Position numbers and translations under genes: made by a program
In this document: positions 42,356 to 51,476 of the stretch, in pieces
Numbering within the stretch: the stretch's first letter is position 1
Layout: each line of letters begins with the position of its first letter
Origin: Hymenobacter sp. BT188
Lineage (GTDB): Bacteria > Bacteroidota > Bacteroidia > Cytophagales > Hymenobacteraceae
Direction: 5' to 3'
Assembly: GCF_014333585.1 (NCBI RefSeq)
Contig: NZ_JACSCW010000001.1
Location: forward strand, 558,001 to 622,000
Length of the DNA stretch: 64,000 bases
The notes under the pieces: model-generated
Told to the model about the DNA's origin: nothing
What the model saw: only the letters and a program-made list of their open reading frames with translations
Databases searched by the model: none

Positions 42356-45172
42356 ATGCTCCATTCTGACACTGTCCCAAGCTCCCTTTTGCCAGGTCTG
42401 CATGACCTGCAGCCGCTGGATGAGTTGCTACGAGGCGTGCTTGATGTATCGCTTACTGGGCTGATTATTTATCGTCCGGTATACGATTCGGATGGCAGCA
42501 GCGTCGTCGATTTTGCTTTTGCGTACGTGAACCCTGCCGCTCAGCGCATGCTAAGCCTGCCTGAGCAGCCCGCCCTGACGCACTTGCAGCAGTGGCCGCG
42601 GAGTCAGGCTTATGGCACGTTCGCCTTCCACCTCAACGCGTTCGAATCCGGGGAGCCTGTACAGCATGATGTGCAGTATCAGGCCGATGGCTACCAAAAC
42701 TACTACCGCTTGGCCGCCCGCCGCGCCGGCCAGAGCCTGCTGGTAAGCCTTACCGATACGCCCGACCAACCCCGCACTCTCATAGAAGTAGCTGAAGCCC
42801 AGGCTGATGTTCAACGACAAGGCCAGCAGTTGCAGCGGCTGTTTATGGAAGCGCCCGCCGCCATCTGCATTCTCTCGGGGCCTGACTTTGTATTTGAGCT
42901 GGTAAACCCCGGCTACCAGCGCCTATTGCCGGGGCGACAGTTGCTGGGGTTGCCCTTTGTGGAGGCGGTGCCCGAGTTGGCCAACCATTCGTCGGTGGAG
43001 GTGTTCCGTCAAATTTATCAGACAGGAGTAACCCACGAAGAGCTTGGCATCCTCGTTCCCGTTGCTAGGCCCGATGGGGTGATGGAGGACCGTTATTTCA
43101 ATTACATTCAGCAGGCCCGCCGCAATGAGCGCGGGCAGATTGACGGCGTACTCGTGTTTGCCTTTGAGGTAACTGAGCAGTTTCGGGCCCGTCAGCAGGC
43201 CGAAGCACTCCAAGCCGAGCTGCGGGCGGCCGCCGAACGCCGGGAACAGGCCAGCAAAACCATCTACCAGGTATTTGAGCACACCCCAGCGGCCATCTGC
43301 ATTCAGCGCGGGCCTGAGCATCGCTACGAGTATATCAACGCCGCCTATCAGGCTTTCTTCCCCGACCGCCAGCTGCTGGGCCTCTCCGTAGCCCAAGCAC
43401 TCCCCGAAACTGTGGAGGCGGGCGTTGTGGACTTGCTGGATAACGTTTACCAGACCGGAGAAACCTACTTCGGTAGGGAGTTGCCCTTGCTGATAGCCCA
43501 GCCCGATGGCCGTCCGCCCAAGCAGATGTACTTCACTTTCACCTACCAGGCGTACCGCGAAAACGGCGAGATTGTGGGCATCTCCACCTTCGCCTACAAT
43601 GTGGCCGACCAAGTACTGGCCCGCCAGCGGCGCGAGGCCCAGCAGCGGCAGCTGGATCAGCTATTCATGCAAGCCCCTACGCCCATCGTCATCCTCGACG
43701 GGCCCGAGATGGTGTATCAGTTGGTTAACCCTGCTTACCAGCAAATTTTTCCCGGCCGCGACCTGCTCGACAAGCCTCTGCTGGAAGCCTTGCCCGAGCT
43801 GGCCGATACGCTTATTCCTGACACACTGAAACAAGTGTACCAAACAGGGAAAACCTATGTGGCGCACGAGCTGCCCCTGCTGCTGGCGCGTTACAAAGAT
43901 GCTCCGATGGAGGAAATCTACTGGAACTTCACCTTTCAGGCCCGCCATAACGGGCCGGGGGGCATTGATGGAGTATTCGTATTCGCTCAGGACGTCACGG
44001 CGCAGGTGCGGGCCCGCCGCATGGTGGAAGAGAGGGAAGAGTCCTTTCGCCTGATGGCCGACAACGCACCGGCTATGCTCTGGGTGACTGATCCCGAAGG
44101 ATATTGCACTTACCTCAACCAGCCCTGGTATACCTTCACCGGCCAAACTACCGCCGAGGCCCTGGGTATGGGCTGGGTAGGAGCCATCCATCCCGACGAT
44201 GCCGCCGCCGCGGGCACTGCCTTTATAGAAGCCAACGCACAGCGAGCGCCGTATCATAAGCTCTTCCGGCTAAAGCGCCACGACGGTGTGTACCGCTGGG
44301 TAACTGACAGCGGGCTACCACGCTTTAGTGAAGCCGGGGAGTTTGAGGGCATGGTGGGCACGGTCATCGATGTGCACGAGCAGAAGCTGGCCGAGCTAGC
44401 CCTGCAACGCCTGACCAAAAAGCTGCGCACTTCCCGCGACGAGGCTCACGCTCTGAACACAGAGCTGCGAACCGCCAACGACCAGCTCACCCGCACCAAC
44501 GTAGATCTGGATAACTTTATTTATACCGCTTCCCACGATCTGAAAGCACCAATTACCAACATCGAGGGCCTAGTGCATGTGTTAGCAGGAGAATTGCCCG
44601 CAAATGCTCGTTCTGGCGAAGTAGACTACATTCTGGAGCTGATGCAAAGCGCCGTGGACCGTTTCAAATCCACCATCAACCACCTGACAGATGTATCGAA
44701 GCTGCAAAAGGAGCACGGGCAGGCCATAAGTCAGGTGATGCTGGCGGAGGTAGTGGAAGATGTGCGCCTGGATCTGGCTCCTTTGCTTCAGGAAGCCGAT
44801 GCTCAGCTGAAAGTGGATGTGCTGCGCTGTCCGGTAGTTGCTTTTTCGGAGAAGAATCTGCGCTCCGTCGTCTATAACCTGCTCAGCAATGCCCTCAAAT
44901 ACCGTCATCCCGACCGCCCGGCGCAGGTAAGTCTGCACTGCCACGCCGAGGAGACTTACGTGGTGATGAAAGTACAGGACAACGGCCTGGGTATTGATCT
45001 GTCGCGGGAGCGCCAGCTGTTTCAAATGTTTCAGCGCTTCCACACGCACGTGGAAGGCTCGGGCGTGGGCTTGTATATGGTCAAGAAGATGGTGGAGAAT
45101 GCGGGGGGCAAAATTGAGGTAGAAAGCGAAGTAGGCGTGGGTTCTACCTTCACCGTGTACTTCCGGCGCTAA
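42356..45172 (+). CDS. Soluble histidine kinase with four or more PAS domains
   Basis: A 938-residue cytosolic sensor kinase with no membrane segment. After an N-terminal PAS-like region (20-140) come three closely similar PAS repeats (about 160-280, 300-420, 430-550), each opening LFMEAPAAICIL-, VFEHTPAAICIQ- or LFMQAPTPIVIL-. A canonical PAS-PAC follows (about 560-690, ending VGTVIDVHEQKLAEL). The HisKA box is YTASHDLKAPITN (His about 726), and the HATPase has NLLSNALKY, VQDNGLGID and GSGVGLYMVKKMV. No response regulator is adjacent. The repeats are internal duplications. The signal is unknown. The start at 42356 is a guess; the frame is open 47 codons further upstream. Confidence 0.9.
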   Translation: MLHSDTVPSSLLPGLHDLQPLDELLRGVLDVSLTGLIIYRPVYDSDGSSVVDFAFAYVNPAAQRMLSLPEQPALTHLQQWPRSQAYGTFAFHLNAFESGEPVQHDVQYQADGYQNYYRLAARRAGQSLLVSLTDTPDQPRTLIEVAEAQADVQRQGQQLQRLFMEAPAAICILSGPDFVFELVNPGYQRLLPGRQLLGLPFVEAVPELANHSSVEVFRQIYQTGVTHEELGILVPVARPDGVMEDRYFNYIQQARRNERGQIDGVLVFAFEVTEQFRARQQAEALQAELRAAAERREQASKTIYQVFEHTPAAICIQRGPEHRYEYINAAYQAFFPDRQLLGLSVAQALPETVEAGVVDLLDNVYQTGETYFGRELPLLIAQPDGRPPKQMYFTFTYQAYRENGEIVGISTFAYNVADQVLARQRREAQQRQLDQLFMQAPTPIVILDGPEMVYQLVNPAYQQIFPGRDLLDKPLLEALPELADTLIPDTLKQVYQTGKTYVAHELPLLLARYKDAPMEEIYWNFTFQARHNGPGGIDGVFVFAQDVTAQVRARRMVEEREESFRLMADNAPAMLWVTDPEGYCTYLNQPWYTFTGQTTAEALGMGWVGAIHPDDAAAAGTAFIEANAQRAPYHKLFRLKRHDGVYRWVTDSGLPRFSEAGEFEGMVGTVIDVHEQKLAELALQRLTKKLRTSRDEAHALNTELRTANDQLTRTNVDLDNFIYTASHDLKAPITNIEGLVHVLAGELPANARSGEVDYILELMQSAVDRFKSTINHLTDVSKLQKEHGQAISQVMLAEVVEDVRLDLAPLLQEADAQLKVDVLRCPVVAFSEKNLRSVVYNLLSNALKYRHPDRPAQVSLHCHAEETYVVMKVQDNGLGIDLSRERQLFQMFQRFHTHVEGSGVGLYMVKKMVENAGGKIEVESEVGVGSTFTVYFRR

Positions 45173-45192
45173 GGCCAACTTGTTGTCTGGCT

Positions 45193-45822
45193 TTAAAAGC
45201 GGGTTTTGGTCGTGAAGCCTTTGCCGTTCGTGATGGATACCTGCTTGAAACCTAGCTCGGTCAGCTCGCTGCGCACCTGCTCAAGCACGAAATCCTTGTT
45301 GTCTTCATTGAAAGCGGGCGAGGAAAGGGTAATATTCTCGGCCTGAGCACCCGAGACGCGGGCCCGCACGTTCAGTTCATCCGAAATAGCGTCTTCGGGC
45401 AATTCCTGGGCATAATATTTCTTGAACTCGTCGGGTAGCTGGTCGGCGTGGGCGCGGCGCGCGGCTATGGCTATTCGGTTTTCGGCGGCTCGCTGTCTGG
45501 CGGCCGCTAGCTCCGCTGGGGAAGGCTGGGGAGGAGCGGGGGGCAAAACCGGCTCCTCGGTGGCCTCCTTTTCGACAGTGACCTCCGACTCAGCGGCGTT
45601 AGCGCCGGTGCTTTGGGCCAGCATGGCAGCGGCCACCGAATCCTGCATTCTGGCCCGCCGAGCCACTGCTGCCGCCGATTCGGGCCGGCGGGCGCTTACT
45701 GCCCGGCTGGTTAGCTGAGGGGTGCGGACAGGAGTGGACCGCTGGAGGCGACCAATGAAAAATGCCGCAACAAATGCGAGCATACTAAGCCCTAGGATTC
45801 CTAAAAGGACATTTTTACTCAT
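45193..45822 (-). CDS. Membrane-anchored hypothetical protein
   Basis: A 209-residue protein. One N-terminal membrane segment (VLLGILGLSMLAFVAAFFIG, residues 5-24) anchors it. A Pro/Ala/Glu-rich region follows. The C-terminal 80 residues (ELNVRARVSGAQAENITLSS, then LEQVRSELTELGFKQVSITN) look like a compact periplasmic or cytosolic domain of an unfamiliar type. It is convergent with the histidine kinase, 20 bases apart. The start at 45822 begins MSKNVLLGI. Function unknown. Confidence 0.7.
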   Translation of the reverse strand: MSKNVLLGILGLSMLAFVAAFFIGRLQRSTPVRTPQLTSRAVSARRPESAAAVARRARMQDSVAAAMLAQSTGANAAESEVTVEKEATEEPVLPPAPPQPSPAELAAARQRAAENRIAIAARRAHADQLPDEFKKYYAQELPEDAISDELNVRARVSGAQAENITLSSPAFNEDNKDFVLEQVRSELTELGFKQVSITNGKGFTTKTRF

Positions 45823-46190
45823 AGCCGGGAAGTTAAATGGCGAATAAACAGCCAATTTTACTTTTTATGTCCACTAGTAAGGCTCAACCCAAATCTGCGA
45901 CTTTAACTCATGGAAGGTAAGCGAGTGCGCCGCTTTTGTACTAACCGACGAGCGTTTTTGTGGCTGCAAACCTTGCTGACAGAAGCATTCTGTAACCCAT
46001 GCGCTATCAATTAAATCAATTTAGGACGTACAGAAAACCTGTGATAACGCTGAAAGTTGCTTTTCAACGAAAGCCGCATATTGATCTTCTTGCCCCGCTT
46101 ATCCGTATGCGTAGCCAAAAATAAGCAGATCAGAATAGTCACTTCTCCTGGTTAGAGCGGCGGTGCCTGCTGTCCTTAGTTATTGTCTGA
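45823..46190. other. Gap upstream of beta-glucosidase gene
   Basis: 368 bases with no supported gene. It lies between divergently transcribed genes and should contain both promoters. I see no repeats, strong hairpins or G6C motif in it. Confidence 0.4.
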
Positions 46191-47597
46191 ATGCCTGATT
46201 CTATTGCTGCCTTGCCCGCCGCTTTCTTTCCCGAAAATGCCCCCCAGACCTATTCCCGAGGCGATTTTGGTCCTGATTTCCGGTGGGGCGTGGCGGCCGC
46301 GGCCTATCAGACCGAGGGCGCATGGGATGCCGATGGCAAGGGGCCCAGCATTTGGGACGAATTCGTACAGCGCCCCAAAAAAATTAAGAGCAACGCCCAC
46401 GCCCGGATAGCCACCGATTTCTACCACCGCTGGCCATCTGATCTGGATTTGATGCGGCAGCTGAATATTCCCAATTTTCGCTTCTCGGTAGCCTGGTCGC
46501 GGGTGTTGCCTAGCGGCACAGGTACGCTGAATAGCAAAGGGTTAGATTTTTACGACCGGCTGGTAGATGGCTGTTTGGAGCGCGGCATTACGCCCTGGCC
46601 CACGCTCTACCACTGGGATTTGCCCGCCGCCCTCCAGCAGCGTGGTGGCTGGACCAACCGCAGCATCGTGGGCTGGTTTGCCGACTACGCTCAGCACGTG
46701 GCCGCCCGTTTCGGCGACCGTGTGCAGCACTGGATGGTGCTGAATGAGCCGATGGTGTTTACGGGTGCCGGTCACATGATCGGTATTCACGCACCCGGCC
46801 ACCGGGGGCTGGGGAGCTTTTTGTCGAGCACTCACCACGCTGCTTTGGCTCAGGCCGAAGGTGGCCGGGCCCTGCGCGCCACACTCCCCGCCACCGCCCA
46901 GATTGGCACCACGTTTTCCTGCTCGCACCTTACGCCCTGGCGACCCGACCTGCTGCGCGACCAGCGCGCTACGGCTCGCGCCAATGCCATTCTCAACCGT
47001 CTTTTTGTAGAGCCAGCGCTAGGAATGGGCTATCCGGTGGCCGAAGCGCCTGTGCTCAGCTGGCTCAGTCGCTACATGAAATCCGGCGACGAGCAGCACT
47101 TGCCCTTCGCTTTCGACTTCTGGGGCATCCAGAACTACACCCGCGAAGTGGTGCGTCATTCGCCCTATATACCGCTGGTGTGGGCCAAGCTGGTAGGCGC
47201 GGCCGAGCGCGGCGTGCCCCACACCACGATGGGCTGGGAGGTGTATCCCGAAAGCATTTACCACATGCTCAAGCAGTTCAACAACTACAAAAATGCCCCC
47301 CGCTTGCTCATTACCGAAAACGGCGCCGCCTTCCCCGACGAGCTCATCGACGGCCGCGTGCCCGACGCGGACCGGCAAGCATTTCTGCGCGCCTGCATAG
47401 CCCAGGTGCTGCGCGCCCAGCGCGAGGGCGTACCGGTAGATGGCTATTTCGCCTGGTCGTTCACCGATAACTTCGAGTGGGCCGAGGGCTACCATCAACG
47501 CTTCGGCCTGGTCCGCGTGGACTACGACAACCAGCAGCGCACCGTGAAGGATTCCGGGCATTGGTATGCGGGGCTGCTGGGGGGTGATGTGGTGTAG
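46191..47597 (+). CDS. GH1-family beta-glucosidase
   Basis: A 468-residue retaining glycosidase that hydrolyses beta-glucosides or related disaccharides. The N-terminal GH1 signature FRWGVAAAAYQTEGAWDADG is at about 30-49. The acid/base Glu is in VLNEPMVFTGA (about 185). The nucleophile Glu is in LLITENGAAFPDE (about 376). GYFAWSFTDNFEWAEGY is the C-terminal aglycone-site segment. No signal peptide, so it acts in the cytosol on imported sugars. G6C motifs occur inside the gene (46239-46247 and a variant near 47297). Confidence 0.95.
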   Translation: MPDSIAALPAAFFPENAPQTYSRGDFGPDFRWGVAAAAYQTEGAWDADGKGPSIWDEFVQRPKKIKSNAHARIATDFYHRWPSDLDLMRQLNIPNFRFSVAWSRVLPSGTGTLNSKGLDFYDRLVDGCLERGITPWPTLYHWDLPAALQQRGGWTNRSIVGWFADYAQHVAARFGDRVQHWMVLNEPMVFTGAGHMIGIHAPGHRGLGSFLSSTHHAALAQAEGGRALRATLPATAQIGTTFSCSHLTPWRPDLLRDQRATARANAILNRLFVEPALGMGYPVAEAPVLSWLSRYMKSGDEQHLPFAFDFWGIQNYTREVVRHSPYIPLVWAKLVGAAERGVPHTTMGWEVYPESIYHMLKQFNNYKNAPRLLITENGAAFPDELIDGRVPDADRQAFLRACIAQVLRAQREGVPVDGYFAWSFTDNFEWAEGYHQRFGLVRVDYDNQQRTVKDSGHWYAGLLGGDVV

Positions 47598-47631
47598 ATA
47601 TGAGTGAATTTACTAGATGTATTCCTCTAGC

Positions 47632-47660
47632 CCGTCATGCTTCACTGCGTTCTGCATGAC
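47632..47660. repeat. Degenerate family B palindrome
   Basis: The segment CGTCATGCTTCACTGCGTTC and on to TGCATGACTG keeps both CGTCATGC and GCATGACT ends of the family B element, but the interior is lost. It lies in the gap between the GH1 and peroxidase genes. Probably an old decayed copy. Confidence 0.5.
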
Positions 47661-47703
47661 TGCTTGTTGGTCTATTAGTTTTATTCTGCAAACGCCCATA
47701 ACC

Positions 47704-49650
47704 CTAGTATTTGCCCCCCACAACTCGCTTATTGAGATGAGCCAGGCCCGCCGGAAACCTCGGGAGACTATGGGGAGCTTTTTGGGTGTTGGAGGTATCG
47801 GTGAGGGAGTGTAGGAAGGCTAGCAGGTCGCTTTTTTCAGCTTTAGAGAGGTTAAGCTTATCGGATGGCAAGGTTTGGTTGGGGACGTTGAGGCCCAGAC
47901 CTGCGCCGCCGCCCTGGTTATAGAATTCAATTACTTCTTCCAAGGTCTGGTAGGCGCCGTTGTGCATGTAGGGCGCGGTGAGGGCGATGTTGCGCAGGGT
48001 GGGCGTTTTGAAGGCGTGTCGCTGCCACTCAATACCTTGCAGACGGAACTTGCCCGGATCGGGGTCGATGGTTTTAGGGTGAAGGCTGGCTTGGGCAGGC
48101 ACACCCAGAATCTCGGTTTCGGTGCGGTCGAAGGTAGGGGCTACGTTGCCATTAAAGAGGGGCATGAAGTGACAAGTGCCGCATTTTCCCTTCCCCATAT
48201 ACACGTTGAAGCCGCGCTGGGCCGCCGCATCTAGCACAGCCGTTTCGCCCCGCACGTAGCGGTCGAAGGGCGAGTTGAGGCGCACTAGGGAGCGAACGTA
48301 GCTGGCTAGGGCCTGCTGCACCTGGTTTTCGGTAATGGTAGCCTCGGTGGCGTCCATTGTTTCGAAAGCGCGAGCAAACGCGGCCCGATAGGCTGGGCTT
48401 TGGCGCAAGAGTGTGGCGGCGCGGGCCAGGGAGCCGTGCATTTCGGTGGGGTTGGCCAGCACGTCGGCGGCCTGGTCTTCGAGGTAATTTAGGCGGCCAT
48501 CGTGGTACTGAGTGCGTTGCAAAGCTGCATTCAGCAGGGTAGGAGCGTTGCGGCTGACCGTTCCCTTACCGGCAAAGGCAACGCTGCGGGCCCGATTTTC
48601 GGCAAAGCCGCGGGTGGGCTGGTGGCAGGAAGCACAGCTCCGCCCCCCGTTGCCCGACAGCACCGGATCAAAAAACAACTGCTGACCCAACGCTACCTGC
48701 GCCGGCGTAGTGCGCGCATCGCTCTGGGGGGCAAAATAATCGGCGTTGAAAGCAGCCGAGTCAAACAATGTGGCGGCACTGGCTCGCAAGGCCCGCGCCT
48801 CCGTGAATTCTGGAATACCTAGTGCCAGCTGGGCCTGCCGCAGCTGCTGGGACAGAGGATTAGCGTATTTGGTCAAAAAGGTGAGCTGGTCGAAATCGGC
48901 GGCAGGTGAGCATTTTAAATGATTAATGCTGGTGGTCAACGTTTTGTCAAGGCGCTCAGCCAGAGCCGCATCGCGGGTGCGCAAGGTAGGCGTGTAAGCG
49001 GCTAGAGCGGCGCGCAGGGCCTGTAAGCTGGCTACAGCCTCAGGCACAGCATCTCCGGGGGAGGCAGGCGTATCGAAGCCCGGCAGCCCTAGCGTCACGA
49101 CGCGGAACACGCCCAGGCGCAGGGCATCGAACACGTGCCGGTCGGTGAGCACCAGAATATCGGCTGAGTTGCGCAGGCCGCGTAGGGAGCTGCGCGTGAG
49201 GGCCAACTGATTGAGCAGGTCGGCGTGTTGATCGGGGGCATAGGCTTCGGGGTAGAAATAGGTTTCGATTACCTGCAAGCCCTCGGGCATAATCTGGCGC
49301 TGCTCCTGGTCGTAGTCAGCTACTTCAATAATGGCTGGACCATTGAGCAGCTTCGCTAAGGAAGCCTGGTAATATTCAGCCAAAAATTCCACCTGCTTAT
49401 AGCGTTGCCGGGCCAGCCTAAATGCTCGCCGCTGGGCTGCCACCGGGACCTTAGTAGCCACACTTTTTTGCAGCTGCACCAGGGCCGAATCGAGCAAGAT
49501 CAGGTTCTGGTGGTAGGTAGCCAGCACCTGATCAGTGGGGCGGGCTGCGGCCTTTTGAGCTACGCTAGCCTCGGGTCGTTGGCAGGCCGTAGGGCCAAGT
49601 AAAGCTAGAATGAATAAACCCGCTGCAATCCATAATAAAAACTTTACCAT
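47704..49650 (-). CDS. Di-haem cytochrome c peroxidase with imelysin-like N-terminal domain
   Basis: A 648-residue exported protein. A lipobox-like LALLGPTAC follows a hydrophobic N-terminus (Cys 23). Residues 40-280 form a helical region resembling imelysin/EfeM-type domains (AFRLARQRYKQVEFLAEYYQ). The C-terminal half is a MauG/CcpA-like peroxidase with two c-type haem motifs: SCASCHQ (about 337) and CGTCHF (about 488), and the family end HNGAYQTLEEVIEFYNQGGG. It reduces hydrogen peroxide or oxidises a protein partner in the periplasm. The fusion suggests a link to iron or peroxide handling. It lies downstream of a PhoX-like lipoprotein gene with a terminator between them. Confidence 0.9.
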   Translation of the reverse strand: MVKFLLWIAAGLFILALLGPTACQRPEASVAQKAAARPTDQVLATYHQNLILLDSALVQLQKSVATKVPVAAQRRAFRLARQRYKQVEFLAEYYQASLAKLLNGPAIIEVADYDQEQRQIMPEGLQVIETYFYPEAYAPDQHADLLNQLALTRSSLRGLRNSADILVLTDRHVFDALRLGVFRVVTLGLPGFDTPASPGDAVPEAVASLQALRAALAAYTPTLRTRDAALAERLDKTLTTSINHLKCSPAADFDQLTFLTKYANPLSQQLRQAQLALGIPEFTEARALRASAATLFDSAAFNADYFAPQSDARTTPAQVALGQQLFFDPVLSGNGGRSCASCHQPTRGFAENRARSVAFAGKGTVSRNAPTLLNAALQRTQYHDGRLNYLEDQAADVLANPTEMHGSLARAATLLRQSPAYRAAFARAFETMDATEATITENQVQQALASYVRSLVRLNSPFDRYVRGETAVLDAAAQRGFNVYMGKGKCGTCHFMPLFNGNVAPTFDRTETEILGVPAQASLHPKTIDPDPGKFRLQGIEWQRHAFKTPTLRNIALTAPYMHNGAYQTLEEVIEFYNQGGGAGLGLNVPNQTLPSDKLNLSKAEKSDLLAFLHSLTDTSNTQKAPHSLPRFPAGLAHLNKRVVGGKY

Positions 49651-49700
49651 CTGATTTTCAATAAATAAACAAATGAGTAAACACCTGTTTTACACACATG

Positions 49701-49733
49701 AGAAAGCCTCGCCTTGGTCGGACGAGGCTTTCT
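49701..49733 (-). terminator. Terminator between PhoX-like and peroxidase genes
   Basis: AGAAAGCCTCG (49701-49711) pairs with CGAGGCTTTCT (49723-49733). It lies just past the stop at 49749 on the minus strand, so the peroxidase has its own promoter in the AT-rich stretch at 49651-49700. Confidence 0.7.
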
Positions 49734-49748
49734 GCATGCGTTATTTGG

Positions 49749-51245
49749 TTAGCGGGGCAGGCCGCTGATGACGACCAGCTGACTGGCTTGGCTGTTGCCG
49801 TTGTTCGGTTTGGCGCCACCGTCGCGGTACTTCTGGCCGGTCCAGCTGTGGGGCTGAATGCACACCACAAACGTGTTCGGAATACCTAAGTCATCGGATA
49901 CGTCGAGCATAGCGCCGTACTCCCAGCTACCTTTGCGGGCGGCACCGCTACCTACATTATACTTGGCGGCGTCGGCCTCGGTGCGGCGGTGGTCCAGCTC
50001 CAATACTTTCTTCAGCCCGCCCCCATTGATGGCGTACTGGTAGATGTAGGCATCGTGGGTTTCGGGGCCGTAGCCGTTGGAGTCTTCCTGCACATACACG
50101 TAGTTTTCGGTTACGCAGATGTTGTCGGGATTCTGAAACTCGCCGGCGATGCCCTTGCGGTCGTCGCCATCCAGAATTACTTCCAGCGTGCCTTTCAGTG
50201 GGTTTTTCTCATCTAATACAAGGCGGTACACCCGGCCCCATACCGTCCGTGAGTTATCGGCGTTGGCGCCAGAAGCGGCCTGGCCGGTCACGTTGAAGTA
50301 GATTTCTCGGCCGTTGGCGCGGTTGCCCTGACCGTTGTTCTCGTGGCCCTTGCGGTAGTCTATATCCTCTACGCGGCCAAACTTAATGGCTTTCAGCGGG
50401 TCAACCTGGGCCTGCATCTGGTTGCCAGTCAGGTTCTTGTGGTCCGGAATCAGGGCAAATTCGATGTCATACTTCTGGCCCACTTTGATGTCGGTTTCTT
50501 TCTGGTTGAGGTCGGAGCGGCGTAGCATGTACTGCTGACCACCGTCGAGGTCGCCCACTACGTTGCTCAGGTAGAGCGCCAATTGCCCCCCAGTGGCGTC
50601 GGAAGCGTCTTCACCGGTCAGCACCACCGTTTTGCCGGGGTAGGCCGACTTAGGCAGAGGTACCGCATTTTCGGCGCTCCAGTAGCCCAGGCCCCGAATA
50701 CCTTTGGCCATGCCTTGCGTGTTATTAGGCGCAAATGGATCAATCAGATGGGTTTGGGCATTTACATCGCTTTCGCCAGCGCTTAGAAACGCAGGGCCGA
50801 AACCGTGCTCCTTAGGAGTTACGAGCGTGGCTGAGCACAAGCGCCACCGGCCGCCGTCGGAGTTGAGGACATATTCGCCGCTTACGGGCTTGAAGTTGTT
50901 ATCGAACTGCACCCGCGAGATGGACAGGTTGTCCTCGTGGTTGACGAGCATGGTGAAGCCGTTGCCGTCGGGGTTGCGTAGTAGGCCCGCGCCGTCGGCC
51001 GAGCCGCCGAACATAAACTCGGGCGAGGCGGGCAGCACGTCGTCGGAGCTGATGAGGGAATAGATTTTGAGGTTGTCGAAGCCTGACAAGGGTTTGATGA
51101 GGGCCGGCGTTACCGAATGGTTTTCCAGCTTCACGGCCTTGTTAACCGGAATGCTCGGCTGGTTGCCTTTGTCGGTTTCGCAGCTGGTCAGCGCGGCACC
51201 CAGAGCTAAGGCAGAAAGGCGTGTCGAGAGGGTAATGTTATTCAT
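49749..51245 (-). CDS. PhoX-like (DUF839) lipoprotein
   Basis: A 498-residue exported lipoprotein. The N-terminus (LSTRLSALALGAALTSC) ends in a lipobox (Cys about 22). DUF839/PhoX-type motifs are present: NHEDNLSI (the metal-site Asn-His-Glu-Asp), TGEDASDATGGQLALYLSN, then YFNVTGQAASGANADNSRTV and a beta-propeller-like FQNPDNICVTENYVYVQEDS. PhoX proteins are calcium/iron alkaline phosphatases; this one could hydrolyse phosphate esters in the periplasm. The start at 51245 is chosen for the signal peptide; the frame is open 31 codons upstream. Next to a di-haem peroxidase. Confidence 0.82.
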   Translation of the reverse strand: MNNITLSTRLSALALGAALTSCETDKGNQPSIPVNKAVKLENHSVTPALIKPLSGFDNLKIYSLISSDDVLPASPEFMFGGSADGAGLLRNPDGNGFTMLVNHEDNLSISRVQFDNNFKPVSGEYVLNSDGGRWRLCSATLVTPKEHGFGPAFLSAGESDVNAQTHLIDPFAPNNTQGMAKGIRGLGYWSAENAVPLPKSAYPGKTVVLTGEDASDATGGQLALYLSNVVGDLDGGQQYMLRRSDLNQKETDIKVGQKYDIEFALIPDHKNLTGNQMQAQVDPLKAIKFGRVEDIDYRKGHENNGQGNRANGREIYFNVTGQAASGANADNSRTVWGRVYRLVLDEKNPLKGTLEVILDGDDRKGIAGEFQNPDNICVTENYVYVQEDSNGYGPETHDAYIYQYAINGGGLKKVLELDHRRTEADAAKYNVGSGAARKGSWEYGAMLDVSDDLGIPNTFVVCIQPHSWTGQKYRDGGAKPNNGNSQASQLVVISGLPR

Positions 51246-51476
51246 AAACAAATAGTTAGGTAGGGGAAGAGGTTGCGTACTAAGAATGCCCAAAAGTATT
51301 GGGGGCATATTACCGTCGTGTAAAGAGCCAGTTATCAAGCTGTGACGGCGAGGTTATGAAATTGCGACCCGCAGGGAGGCTGGGGGGCTTTTTTGGGCGA
51401 AGTGCAGGCCGCTGGGGTGCGGGCCTCCCGAACCCGACTATCTTGGGGGGCTTTTTTGCCGGTTTAGCTTCTCCTT

